Shown piece after piece: positions 51,455-60,041 of a DNA stretch of 64,000 nt. The notes under the pieces were generated by a model. It made no database searches. It was not told where the DNA came from and worked only from the letters and a program-made list of their open reading frames with translations. A program made the translations under genes and the position numbers. How positions within the stretch are numbered: the first letter of the stretch is position 1; each line of letters opens with the position of its first letter. This DNA is from Flaviaestuariibacter sp. (GTDB taxonomy: Bacteria; Bacteroidota; Bacteroidia; Chitinophagales; Chitinophagaceae), in contig JAOQAI010000016.1 in NCBI GenBank assembly GCA_025963645.1, forward strand, positions 1 to 64,000, given 5' to 3'.

Positions 51455-51479
51455 GTCTGAACCGGGATTTGGGTAGATG
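51455..51479 (-). repeat. dispersed ATCYACCCAAATC repeat, copy 1
   Basis: On the minus strand ATCTACCCAAATCCCGGTTC then AGACA, directly upstream of the thyA start. Related copies at 53729-53753 and 60483-60507. Confidence 0.55.
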
Positions 51480-51602
51480 TTGAGATTAAGCGGAAAATTA
51501 GTTCTTGATGGCTTGTGAACCAAAAATTGGTTTGCGACTGCTACAAAATGAAAGTAGTTGCCCTATGGACAACTACAAACTATAAACTTCAAACTAATTT
51601 TG

Positions 51603-51677
51603 TGGGCTGTACCCGGCTCGAACGGGTGACCCTCACGTTGTCGACGTGATGCTCTAAACCAACTGAGCTAACAGCCC
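51603..51677 (-). tRNA. tRNA-Val (GAC)
   Basis: A 75-nt cloverleaf read on the minus strand: acceptor GGGCTGT/ACAGCCC, D arm GCTC...GAGC, anticodon stem TCACG/CGTGA with loop TCGACAA (anticodon GAC), T arm ACCCG TTCGAGC CGGGT, discriminator A. CCA is not encoded. Position 33, normally U, is C here. Confidence 0.92.
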
Positions 51678-51687
51678 TAAAAATGAT

Positions 51688-51777
51688 GAATGTAAAATTT
51701 AAAATCGAGAATGTAAAACTAAGGGTCGCTGTTCAAAAGTTTTACATTTTTCATTTTGGATTTTAAATTTTACATTC
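51688..51777. repeat. inverted aaaatgtaaaat repeats between the tRNA and putA-like gene
   Basis: GAATGTAAAATTTAAAATC (51688-51706) and GATTTTAAATTTTACATTC (51759-51777) are a perfect 19-bp inverted repeat with a 52-nt loop. The right arm overlaps the end of the proline dehydrogenase gene and gives its last codons and TAA. Confidence 0.6.
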
Positions 51778-52993
51778 TCCTTCTTTCTAATTCTTTCTGT
51801 ATCAATACCAGCTCCCGGCTTGTCTGTCCGCCTACCGATGTATTCTCCTGTGCCCGCCGCATGAGGTAAGGCACGACATCTTTAATAGGACCAAACGGCA
51901 GGTATTTAGAGACGCTGCACCCTGCTTTCGCCAGGTTGAACGTGATATTATCACTCATGCCATATAGCTGACTGAAATGGACATGCGGGTGCGATAGCGG
52001 TTGTGCCTTTTCACTCAATAATTTTGCAGCCAGCAGGTTGCTGCCTTCATTATGCGAAGCGATAATAACGCTGATGACGTCTAAGCGGTCAATGCAATAC
52101 CGCACGGCTTCGTTATAATCCGTATCTGATGCTTCTTTGCTCGGTTGAATAGGAGAATCATATCCTTTCTCTGCAGCGCGGCGCCGTTCTTTTTCCATAT
52201 AAGCCCCACGAACCAGTTTTGCCCCCAGCATAAAAGCGCCGGTCATGGCGTCTTCGTAAGACTGTTTTAAAAAGGCGAGGCGATCATGCCGGTACAACTG
52301 GATGGTATTATAGAGGACGATTTTCTCTTTATTGAAAGAAGCCATCATGACCATCGTCAGCGCATCAACGGGGTCCTGAATCCAGGTTTCCTCCGCATCC
52401 ACCAACACGCCAACACCTGCTACTGATGCGGCCTCACTGATCTTCAGCATGCGTTTATACACCCGGTTCCACTCGCCAATTTCCGCCGGTGACAATTGTT
52501 GCAGGGCGTAATTGTATGCATCCAACAGTTTGGACTTTCCGCTCTCCTTCATCAAAGCATCCAACCGCTCCAGCAAGCCAAACCGCGAAAAACCGGTAAC
52601 CTTGATACTCATGTAAGGAATATTGGGCTGGGTAGCAGCGTATTGAATCACCTTTATGAATTCATCTGCTCCATGATCGAAAGCCGCTTCGCCTTCCGCT
52701 CCTTCCACGCCATAGTCAAGGATTACTTTTACGTTAGAGGCCGCCAGCTGTTTAGCTACAATTGCCGTTTCCTGCAATGTTTCGCCGCCAACAAATTGCT
52801 TAAAAATTGTTTTACGAATAATGCCTTTCACCGGCAGTCCGGCCTTGATGCTCCAAGGTGCCAGCCGTGTGCCGATCTGCACCAGCCAAGGCTTGCCCAT
52901 CATACTAAAAAGCCAGTGGGCTTCTTTTAATTCTTTATTTGATTTGTGAGCAAAAGCAATCGCTGTATTGTCAAATGAAATCGGGTCATTCAT
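51770..52993 (-). CDS. proline dehydrogenase family protein
   Basis: 407 residues from the ATG at 52993 (an in-frame TTG at 53002 is alternative). FAD-linked oxidation of proline to pyrroline-5-carboxylate. Barrel motifs VILDYGVEGAEGE, VLVDAEETWIQDPVDAL, KLVRGAYMEKERRRAAEKGY, VIIASHNEGSNLLAAKLL and the Tyr/Gly region QLYGMSDNITFNLAKAGCSVSKYLPFGPIKDVVPYLMRRAQEN. The last residues (RRRM) are repeat-encoded. Confidence 0.88.
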   Translation of the reverse strand: MNDPISFDNTAIAFAHKSNKELKEAHWLFSMMGKPWLVQIGTRLAPWSIKAGLPVKGIIRKTIFKQFVGGETLQETAIVAKQLAASNVKVILDYGVEGAEGEAAFDHGADEFIKVIQYAATQPNIPYMSIKVTGFSRFGLLERLDALMKESGKSKLLDAYNYALQQLSPAEIGEWNRVYKRMLKISEAASVAGVGVLVDAEETWIQDPVDALTMVMMASFNKEKIVLYNTIQLYRHDRLAFLKQSYEDAMTGAFMLGAKLVRGAYMEKERRRAAEKGYDSPIQPSKEASDTDYNEAVRYCIDRLDVISVIIASHNEGSNLLAAKLLSEKAQPLSHPHVHFSQLYGMSDNITFNLAKAGCSVSKYLPFGPIKDVVPYLMRRAQENTSVGGQTSRELVLIQKELERRRM

Positions 52994-53009
52994 GCAAAGC
53001 AAAAATACG

Positions 53010-53047
53010 GATATGCAGATATGAAGATGTGCAAATATGCAGATAGA
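53010..53047. repeat. atatgcagat repeat in the divergent gap
   Basis: atatgcagatatgaagatgt and gcaaatatgcagatag units between the proline dehydrogenase and thioesterase genes. Same style as other AT-rich runs here. Confidence 0.4.
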
Positions 53048-53107
53048 AAGGCAAACTTACGTTGAATCCAAATTCCTGCTAATCCACCAAGTCCTTTCAT
53101 CCGCGGT

Positions 53108-53115
53108 TACCTTTG
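53108..53115 (+). promoter_or_regulatory. -7 box (TACCTTTG) before the thioesterase
   Basis: TACCTTTG matches TAnnTTTG, 17 nt before the ATG at 53133. It supports this start over the in-frame ATG at 53037. Confidence 0.45.
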
Positions 53116-53132
53116 CCTCAAAATTTACAACC

Positions 53133-53645
53133 ATGGCCGTACGCAAGCCTTCCGAGAGCTATACGATGATGACCGAACTGGTGTTGCCTAACGATACGAA
53201 TGTGTTCGGCAACCTGATGGGTGGACGATTAATGTACTGGATGGATATTGCGGCGGCTATTGCGGCTCAACGCCATTGCAATGCACCGGTGGTAACCGCA
53301 TCGGTAGATAATATCTCTTTTGAAAACCCGATCAAACTTGGCAACACAGTACATATCGAAGCCAAAGTAAGCCGTGCTTTCAATAGCTCGATGGAAGTAC
53401 ACTTAAAAGTGTGGGGCGAGGACTTTACCCAGCAATTCAAATACAAAAGCAATGAAGCCTATTATACGTTTGTGGCGCTCGATCCCAACCGTCGTCCGCG
53501 GGTAGTGCCGCAACTGGAGCCCGAAACCGAAGATGAAAGAAAAGCCTTTGAAGGGGCGCTGCGCCGCCGCCAGGTGCGGCTTATTTTGGGCGGAAAGATG
53601 AAACCGGATGACGCGGCGGAGTTGAAAGCGTTGTTTACGAAATGA
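53133..53645 (+). CDS. acyl-CoA thioesterase (hotdog fold, YciA-like)
   Basis: 170 residues from the ATG at 53133, chosen by the promoter and because the upstream part of the frame looks non-coding. Hydrolyses acyl-CoA to fatty acid and CoA. HotDog motif NLMGGRLMYWMDIAAAIAAQRH with the Asp, then HNAPVVTASVDNISFENPIKLGNTVHIEAKVSRAF and a strand region. Close to the YciA/BACH family. Confidence 0.85.
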   Translation: MAVRKPSESYTMMTELVLPNDTNVFGNLMGGRLMYWMDIAAAIAAQRHCNAPVVTASVDNISFENPIKLGNTVHIEAKVSRAFNSSMEVHLKVWGEDFTQQFKYKSNEAYYTFVALDPNRRPRVVPQLEPETEDERKAFEGALRRRQVRLILGGKMKPDDAAELKALFTK

Positions 53646-53674
53646 ACCGCGGATGGAAAGGATTTATTGGATTA

Positions 53675-53710
53675 ATAGGAAAGCCTCCGACATATGGGAG
53701 GCTTTCCTAT
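53675..53710 (+). terminator. terminator after the thioesterase gene
   Basis: ATAGGAAAGCCTCC (53675-53688) pairs with GGAGGCTTTCCTAT (53697-53710), a 14-bp stem followed by TTCC. It lies 29 nt after the stop and also faces the converging PlsC gene. Confidence 0.7.
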
Positions 53711-53728
53711 TTCCTGCTAATCAATTCA

Positions 53729-53753
53729 ATCCACCCAAATCGAGGTTCAGACG
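53729..53753 (+). repeat. dispersed ATCCACCCAAATC repeat, copy 2
   Basis: ATCCACCCAAATCGAGGTTC followed by AGACG, with three mismatches to the copy at 60483. It overlaps the very end of the PlsC gene. Confidence 0.5.
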
Positions 53754-54511
53754 GCTTCAGACTTCCAATGATGCGCACCCTGCATCATAAAGGTTTTACT
53801 TTGTTCGATCGCATCCATTACCTGTGCCAGTATCACTTCCGCTTCTGCGTCATAATTAATCACAAGCGGTTCCTTAAAGGTCACGCTCAGCGACACACCC
53901 TTCTTCTTCATCTTCAATCCCTTCTTATCGAAAGCACGCCAGAAGCCTTGTATCACAACGGGGATCACCACCGGCTTCATCAGCTTGATAATATAGGCCG
54001 TGCCTTTACGTCCGGGAGCAAAAGGCTTGGTAGTGCCTTGCGGAAAGGTGATCACCCATGACTTTCCCAAAGCTCGCTGAATCTTGCGGGTATCAGAGGG
54101 ATCTAAACCACGGCGGGTCTGGGTGTTGTCTTTATTCCAGGTGCGGCGCACGGTAAGCGCACCTGCCAAGGTAAAAATGCGGCTGATCCAAGTTGCTTTC
54201 ATCGTTTCCTCTGCTGCCACATAATACACCCGTGTAAAAGGATTGAGCAGGTAGTAAGGAACGCCCAACCGGTTCTTCTTCCGCCACTTCACGGCACAGA
54301 AAATATGAAGGAAGGTAATCACATCGGCAAAGTAGGTCTGGTGGTTGGAGACAAATAACACATTTCGTGTAGGCAGGTTCTCGATATGTTCCGTGCCGCG
54401 GATCTTCAACTTATTCACGATCATTAAGCCGGGGTAAGAAACGATACCCACCAATGCGTAGACCGCTTTACGTACGATCTTGAATTCCGCCATCTTTTTC
54501 CAAAAACTCAT
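53747..54511 (-). CDS. lysophospholipid acyltransferase (PlsC-like)
   Basis: 254 residues from the ATG at 54511 (TTG at 54517 alternative). Acylates lysophosphatidate in phospholipid synthesis. Motif I NHQTYFADVITFLH (H-x5-D rather than the usual H-x4-D), motif with FPQGTTKPF (FPEGTR-like) and a hydrophobic start. No transferase neighbours. The unusual spacing in motif I is worth noting. Confidence 0.8.
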   Translation of the reverse strand: MSFWKKMAEFKIVRKAVYALVGIVSYPGLMIVNKLKIRGTEHIENLPTRNVLFVSNHQTYFADVITFLHIFCAVKWRKKNRLGVPYYLLNPFTRVYYVAAEETMKATWISRIFTLAGALTVRRTWNKDNTQTRRGLDPSDTRKIQRALGKSWVITFPQGTTKPFAPGRKGTAYIIKLMKPVVIPVVIQGFWRAFDKKGLKMKKKGVSLSVTFKEPLVINYDAEAEVILAQVMDAIEQSKTFMMQGAHHWKSEAV

Positions 54512-54629
54512 GGGCAAGCAAAATTGAGCGGCTAAAGGTAAGTGTTTCGGAATTGTTAAGTATGGCTGTGTTGTGAATTAGCTTTGTGTAATCTTTTCCG
54601 ATTCGTCATCCTACCTAAAATTAGAAACC

Positions 54630-55343
54630 ATGAAAAAGATCTATCTCGCATTATTGATGGGAACGCTTTCCCTAGCAGGCTTTGCGCAGAACGTTGTGAA
54701 CCCTTACCCAAAGACTATTACCGTGACCGGCTCCGCCGAAATGGACATTACACCGGACGAGATATGGGCGACGGTGACACTCCGCGAATATGAAAAGAAA
54801 GGAGGTGGCAAAGTGAGCATCGAAACCATTAAGCAGCAGTTCCTGCAGAATGCAAAAGCCTTGGGCATTGCGGATACAGCTATCACGATTGCTTCATATG
54901 ATGGCTACAATGGAAATCCGTGGTTGCGCAAAAAGAATAAGAAAGTAGAACTGCTGGCTTCCATCACGTATCAAATAAAGATCAGTGGCAGCAAGCAGAT
55001 GGACGAACTCGTGAATCGCCTGGATGATAACGCGACGCAGAACTTTGCCATCGACCGCACCTCGCACAGCAAGATGGAAGCCTTTCGCAAGCAACTGAAA
55101 ATGGCAGCGGTGAAAGCAGCGAAAGACAAGGCTATTTATTTAGCAGAAGCGGTTGGTGAAAGCGTTGGTACAGCCGTGACGATCAACGAGCCTACTGAAT
55201 ATTATATGCCAATGTATAACATGCGATCCAACAAAATGATGGTGCAATCTACCGAAGCAGCTGCCGACATGGAAGTAGCACAGCCCGATTTTAAAAAGAA
55301 CAAGTTGAAGTATGATGTGACGGTGGTGTTTGCATTGAAATAG
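54630..55343 (+). CDS. SIMPL domain protein (DUF541)
   Basis: 237 residues. Signal peptide MKKIYLALLMGTLSLAGFAQ, then the SIMPL domain (KTITVTGSAEMDITPDEIWATVTLREYEKK..., a barrel-like fold) and a C-terminal SIMPL half. Members associate with the envelope or with signalling complexes; function vague. Exported. Confidence 0.85.
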   Translation: MKKIYLALLMGTLSLAGFAQNVVNPYPKTITVTGSAEMDITPDEIWATVTLREYEKKGGGKVSIETIKQQFLQNAKALGIADTAITIASYDGYNGNPWLRKKNKKVELLASITYQIKISGSKQMDELVNRLDDNATQNFAIDRTSHSKMEAFRKQLKMAAVKAAKDKAIYLAEAVGESVGTAVTINEPTEYYMPMYNMRSNKMMVQSTEAAADMEVAQPDFKKNKLKYDVTVVFALK

Positions 55344-55497
55344 GGAGTAGCGAGTGGTGAGAAGCAAGTAGCGAGTAGCCTTCAGGTGTATCATTAAATA
55401 AATAGCCAGCAGTCTTAGAACTTAAGACTGCTGGCTATTTTAATATTTGCAACACAGAATAGCTACTTGCTACTCACCACTAGCTACTCGCTCATCT
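55344..55497. repeat. repeats and terminator between the SIMPL and peroxidase genes
   Basis: Two inverted gtgagtagt-type runs (55344-55380 and 55461-55497) flank a strong terminator: AAATAGCCAGCAGTCTTA (55400-55417) with TAAGACTGCTGGCTATTT (55423-55440), an 18-bp stem. The terminator can stop both converging genes. Confidence 0.75.
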
Positions 55498-56526
55498 AAA
55501 TGGATTCGAAAACTTCACATCTGTCGCAATCGTAGCATCGTTCAGCGTTTGCATAAAGGCCAGGATCGGTGCACGGTTCTGTGGCGGCACCCCATGCGCC
55601 GGGATATTACTCGCCAGCATGGCTGCTAGGCTTGGCACGCTACCATTATGAAAGAGCGACGACACGCTGCTGATATTGCGCAATGAACCCGACTTGAAAC
55701 GCCCTTCGTTATTGATGCCACGGTCCGCAGGATCGAGTAAAGTGAAAGGCGCAGCAGGATTGGAGGTTAAGAACATCGGCGGACGGTGACAGCCACCACA
55801 AGCTGCCGGACCAGCCGTTAGAAACAACTGCTCACCTTGTGCCTCTTGCGCCGTGAAGGTTTCCAGTCCCTGCTTTACCCGGTCATATTTAGCCTGGTAG
55901 GTAACAATGCTGCGGACAAACTGCGCCAGCGCTTTCGAGATGCGGTCGGTGGTTACTTCGGTCGTCCCAAAAGCATTCTTGAAAAGATCAGGGTAATAAG
56001 TTTTAGCGGAGAGCTTCGTCACCAATGCGGGCAGCGTCATACCCATTTCCACATCATTTTGAATGGGCTGCAAGACCTGCTCTTCCAGCGTAGCGGCGCG
56101 TTCGTCCCAGAACATTCTGCCGGAGCGATAGAACCGCACGTTCAGCACGTTCATGGAGTGGCGCGGCGTGGTGCCACCGGCAAAGCCCAGACTCTTAATA
56201 GCATTATCGCTAAAGCCTTCGGACTGTTTGTGGCAGGAGGCGCAGGCAATGGTATTATTAATGGAAAGGCTTTTATCGTAGAAAAGTACACGCCCCAATG
56301 TAGCACCGTCGTTGGTAATCGGATTAGTAGCCGGGGTATTGTCCTGTTGCGGTAAGGCTTGTGCGATGTGCTGAGGGAAAGTGACATTGTAATTATAAGG
56401 CGTGGCGGGTAGGTCTATTTCGGATACCGTTTTGGTATCGGTAGCTGTGTCTTTCTTATTGCAATACTGGAAGAAAAGCACCGGTATAGCCAATGCCGTA
56501 ATGAGAAGCGTCTTTTTGTGGTTCAT
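55492..56526 (-). CDS. di-haem cytochrome c peroxidase family lipoprotein
   Basis: 344 residues. Signal with lipobox FQYC (Cys22), so lipid-anchored in the periplasm. Two haem motifs: CASCHKQ and CGGCHRPP, with ligand Met/His elsewhere (FAGGTTPRHSMNVLNVRFYRSG, RDERAATLEEQVLQPI). Reduces H2O2 or acts as an electron-transfer relative. Preceded by its own gap of 263 nt. Confidence 0.87.
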   Translation of the reverse strand: MNHKKTLLITALAIPVLFFQYCNKKDTATDTKTVSEIDLPATPYNYNVTFPQHIAQALPQQDNTPATNPITNDGATLGRVLFYDKSLSINNTIACASCHKQSEGFSDNAIKSLGFAGGTTPRHSMNVLNVRFYRSGRMFWDERAATLEEQVLQPIQNDVEMGMTLPALVTKLSAKTYYPDLFKNAFGTTEVTTDRISKALAQFVRSIVTYQAKYDRVKQGLETFTAQEAQGEQLFLTAGPAACGGCHRPPMFLTSNPAAPFTLLDPADRGINNEGRFKSGSLRNISSVSSLFHNGSVPSLAAMLASNIPAHGVPPQNRAPILAFMQTLNDATIATDVKFSNPFR

Positions 56527-56789
56527 GTAAGCCCGGTTTTAATTTTGGTGGTGTTTTCCAGGCGCTGTGCCGGCGGTTCGGTGTCGGCACGAAGGGATAG
56601 ACGCACAAAAGGTCCGAAAGCTTAATGCGTCACTTTATTTTTTTGTCCTCCGGGCGGTGGAGGCTTCGCTTTAGTGTATCGCCTACCCAATGACCTAAAT
56701 GCTCATGATCTTAAACGTGCCGGCTGGCGCATCGGCAAAGGGACAAAGAATTAGCTACCACCTGCCTTGCATTACAGAGAAACTTCCGG
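56527..56789. other. intergenic, no gene seen
   Basis: 263 nt of mixed composition upstream of the peroxidase gene. It contains GC-rich runs (cggcggttcggtgtcggcac, cctccgggcggtggaggc, the latter a hairpin CCTCC/GGAGG) but no ORF, tRNA or clear promoter. Confidence 0.4.
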
Positions 56790-57032
56790 CTAACGTTGGA
56801 TCATTACCGGCATTACGAGACCCACTTGATAACGGTTGGGAATGGAGGCATAGGTCCCGTACGTTATGTTGTTAGAACACTTCCAGGTCAGGTACAATTG
56901 GTTGCCCGAATAGCGGTTAACGGTATCTATCTGCACAAGCTGGGCGCTTACCACTTCCGCCTGGAGCTCTCTTTTAACAGAACAACTTACGAGGGCGCTA
57001 ACAAAAAGAACGGCTGTAATTAAAACTTTCAT
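56790..57032 (-). CDS. small predicted lipoprotein
   Basis: 80 residues from the ATG at 57032; the longer frame from 57125 has no better signal. Start MKVLITAVLFVSALVSCSVK gives lipidation at Cys17. The rest (LTWKCSNNITYGTYASIPNRYQVGLVMPVMIQR) is beta-rich. Unknown. Confidence 0.55.
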   Translation of the reverse strand: MKVLITAVLFVSALVSCSVKRELQAEVVSAQLVQIDTVNRYSGNQLYLTWKCSNNITYGTYASIPNRYQVGLVMPVMIQR

Positions 57033-57228
57033 GATGGGTGTTTTTCCTGGTTTAGGATAATTGAGGAACAAGTAGAATATTGCCATTTCGATGCCGTTTG
57101 AAACACAGCTATTGAAATAATTCATACATGCCCGTTAAACGCCTTTTAATAAGTGCCTTATAGCGATGCTGTGGAGAAGATAGACCCCGCAGGGCTTCTA
57201 CATTTGCAATTGGTTCAGTCCACAAAAA

Positions 57229-57251
57229 AGCCCCGCGGTGTGGCGGGGCTT
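57229..57251 (-). terminator. terminator for the interrupted gene at 57259
   Basis: AAGCCCCGC (57229-57237) pairs with GCGGGGCTT (57243-57251); on the minus strand TTTTTTG follows. It ends the small broken gene just upstream. Confidence 0.8.
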
Positions 57252-57258
57252 GGTATTA

Positions 57259-57642
57259 TTAACCGTTTGAAGGAATAGCTACTTTCTTTGCTTTGGGTGT
57301 ATCATCCAACGTAAAGCCATAGTCCGCCCAGCTTCTTCGGGTTTTTGGCGTGAATGCCTTTAAGAATGTTGCGGCTGCTGGTGATGGCGCCTTTCACGTT
57401 CGGGATCTTTGCATGCGTTCGCGGTACAATTCCTCGGCTTTTTTGCGGTGCTCTTCTGCCTGCGTGTGCAGCGCTTCGGCGGCGGTGAGGTCGGCAGCAA
57501 CAGCGTCCCAGCTGTAATCTTCCATTGCTTTTAGCGGTGAGGCAGCACCGTCTGCCATGTGTTTTTTGTGAATGGCTTTCCCGAGTTTTATCAATTCGCT
57601 GGTAGTAGCAGGAATTGGAATGCGCAAGGTTTTGTTTGCCAT
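57259..57642 (-). pseudogene. Bacteroidota small helical protein gene with an in-frame TGA
   Basis: Residues 1-82 (MANKTLRIPIPATTSELIKL..., helical, DGAASPLKAMEDYSWDAVAADL) stop at a TGA (57394-57396). The same frame continues for 44 codons to a TAA at 57259: KAPSPAAATFLKAFTPKTRR then SWADYGFTLDDTPKAKKVAI. Both halves match a two-part helical protein common in Bacteroidota, so the TGA (probably from CGA) breaks one gene. Terminator right after the second stop. Function unknown. Confidence 0.6.
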
Positions 57643-57760
57643 ACAGGTTTGTTTTAAGGGTTAGTTTATGACATTAATTTATTTCCCCTTTTTTATTCCG
57701 GCAAGCTTTTCAGCGAGTTTTCGATAAAATACTGTTTACACCCACCCTCTGAATATTTGT

Positions 57761-57952
57761 ATGGGGGCTATGAATATTGAAAGGCTGGGTGTGGCTATTT
57801 CAAATGACAAGTTGAGAATTGAAAACAGTGGGTTGAATCGTGTAAATGCCGAGGTTACTGTTTGAGCGGTGGCTGGGAATAGTAAAGGCGTGAATGAGAT
57901 GTTGAAGATGGTGTTTGAGGAATTGTTGCTGCCAACTTTACTTTTAAGATAG
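57761..57952 (+). pseudogene. remnant of a small gene with an in-frame TGA
   Basis: A plus-strand frame starting ATG at 57761 (MGAMNIERLGVAISNDKLRI...) reaches a TGA at 57863-57865 and then continues with AVAGNSKGVNEMLKMVFEEL then LLPTLLLR to a TAG. The codon pattern looks coding and both parts are in one frame. I cannot name the family; support is weak. Confidence 0.35.
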
Positions 57953-58050
57953 TACATAGAGCATTCTAAACGTTACTTTAAAAACTCTATTACCCATTTA
58001 TGGTTGTAGCAATCGCAAAAGGCTCTAAACATCCATAAAAGCGAAAATTA

Positions 58051-58853
58051 TTAGTTGACCAAGATTTCCACGGGTTCAACTTTAAAAATGCTCCTCGATG
58101 TGGTCATTTCATAAAATTTGATTAATGGATTCTTATAGTTTAGAATTTCAATGATTTCCTCTTTTGAATGCTTATCCATTTTCGCTCCAAAATAGACTTC
58201 CTTAATTGCTGTGACACTTATGGAGACTTCTCTATCAGCAAAATTTGATTTTGTAATACGCCATTCCTCTTCATACTTCCAATTCAAGTGTTTAGTCATC
58301 AAAGCTTTTGAAAGATTGCAACTTAGGTCTTCAAGAAATTGAAAAATCGGAAAGCCTAATTGATAATTTACTTTTTCAAAAGTTCCCTTAATTTCCTCTT
58401 TTACCAGTTGTTGAGTATCAAACCCAATACAAAACCCTTTGTGTCCATTTGCGTAATGAGACCAAAGCAAAAATTATCTGATCTTTCACATAAAGAAAGT
58501 ACACCAAAATCCAAATACATATTCAATAACTCATGTTCTCTTTGTGTGAAAAATTCTTGTGGGTTTTCTAAAATCTCTGACCATTTACCTTGAGCAGCTT
58601 CTAAACTTTCTGCACTATTTAGAAGAAATTTAAAAAATGAGTCAGATTTTATCTCTTCTTCGTCTATGAAAATAGGGAGCTGACAATCATAAGGGTCATT
58701 TAATCCATTTGGCGAAGAGAACCATAATTTATTTTGCTCAACTGTTCTTTTGTGATAACAATTATTCCAGTCTCTGTATTTATATAATATAGACGGAGCA
58801 CTATTGAAAAAAGCGTTTTGAACAGAAATGCTACTTTGTTCATTTATATTCAT
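58051..58853 (-). pseudogene. DUF2971 protein, frameshifted in a T5 run
   Basis: Frame 1 (58401-58853) carries the N-half (YKYRDWNNCYHKRTVEQNKLWFSSPNGLNDPYDCQLPIF), frame 2 (58051-58470) the C-half (LLWSHYANGHKGFCIGFD, YEEEWRITK, YFGAKM). They join if one T is added to the run at 58469-58473 (minus strand DNF-T5). Together they form one DUF2971 protein of about 267 residues, a family often in defence-like or accessory loci. Either a real frameshift or a homopolymer error. Confidence 0.7.
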
Positions 58854-58862
58854 CAGCCAAAT

Positions 58863-59891
58863 TTAATCTTCCCAATATTGATTTCCTTCTTTATCAATGT
58901 AGCCCCATTGGTCTTTGAGTTTAACTTTCGCTAATCCATCTGAGTGTATTGTACCATATTCATATAGGCAAGGAATAATGAGTTCCCCCATCTTATTTAC
59001 AAAACCATACTTACCATTTAAGATAACGGGTGCTAATCCTTCACAAAATTTGTATTTATAAATATTAATCCCGGTACCCCACTCATAAATGCAAGGAACT
59101 GCTTGTTCCCCTATATAATTAATGAAACCCCATTTGCCATTTAATTCTACTCCCGCAAAACCTTCTGAAAAATCTACTACACCTTCATATTTGATTGGAA
59201 ATGGTTCTGCTCCTACTTTATTTAGAAATCCATACTTGCCATTATATTTCACGGATGCAAATCCTTCACAAAAACACTCACTCCAATCGTAAATCGTTGG
59301 TATGACTTCTCTTCCTGATTTATCTACATAACCATATTTACAATGTGCGACCCTTGCTAAGCCTTCGCTAAAACTTGCTGCGATGTCAGAACCGTAAAAA
59401 AAAGGATAATTGCCGCTTTTATCAATAAACCTCCAATTAGTTTCGTATACACATGCTAAACCTTCAGAAAAGCTAGCGGTAAGGTTGTACTTACATGGTA
59501 TCACTATCTCGCCTAGGTTATTCATAAATCCTTCTTTATTGTTTAATGAAATGCATGCTAAACCTTCGGAAAAATCACAACAATCATCATAGATATAAGG
59601 AATTTGTAATTCTCCGCCTTCATTAATGAACCCACTTTTATTCTTTACTTCGACTCTCGCCAACCCTTCCGAATACTCCCACAACTCATCATAAATAAAA
59701 GGCGTAAGCTGCTCTCCATTTTCTTTAATAAACGCATACTTCCCATTTAGTTTAACCTTTGCAACACCTTTTTTAAATTCATAAGCCTCTTCATACATAC
59801 AATCAATAATAATTTTCTTATCAAAGGAGGAATATCCCCACATCAAATTTTTACGGTAAGGAACCATTTTTACATTTTTTTGGATGTTCAT
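58863..59891 (-). CDS. WG-repeat protein
   Basis: 342 residues made of about ten WG/YG repeats of the form KYGFINKxGExxIPxxYDxxxxFSEGLAxVxxN. Each repeat is a beta-hairpin unit and the whole probably forms a propeller-like or solenoid surface that binds a partner. No signal peptide. AT-rich, near DUF2971, typical of accessory loci. Function unknown. Confidence 0.85.
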   Translation of the reverse strand: MNIQKNVKMVPYRKNLMWGYSSFDKKIIIDCMYEEAYEFKKGVAKVKLNGKYAFIKENGEQLTPFIYDELWEYSEGLARVEVKNKSGFINEGGELQIPYIYDDCCDFSEGLACISLNNKEGFMNNLGEIVIPCKYNLTASFSEGLACVYETNWRFIDKSGNYPFFYGSDIAASFSEGLARVAHCKYGYVDKSGREVIPTIYDWSECFCEGFASVKYNGKYGFLNKVGAEPFPIKYEGVVDFSEGFAGVELNGKWGFINYIGEQAVPCIYEWGTGINIYKYKFCEGLAPVILNGKYGFVNKMGELIIPCLYEYGTIHSDGLAKVKLKDQWGYIDKEGNQYWED

Positions 59892-60041
59892 ACTTATGTT
59901 GGTGTTCCATATAAAGCCTTAATTCTGTGGCAACACCTAACGAATACACTTTAAGATGTCTTCTGTTTACACTTTTTTGATTGCTTGCAAATGAATAGAT
60001 ACTCAAAATGAAAGGCAAGTATTAATAGCTCTCAACCTGAA

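Noticed and set aside
2130-57865. Stop codons recoded (selenocysteine or suppressor tRNA)
   Set aside because: The interrupting codons differ (one TAG, two TGA), no SECIS-like hairpin was seen after the TGA codons, and Bacteroidota use the standard code, so point mutation or sequence error is simpler.
57736-57957. 73-residue minus-strand ORF
   Set aside because: The plus strand gives a better coding pattern across the same bases (the remnant at 57761-57952).
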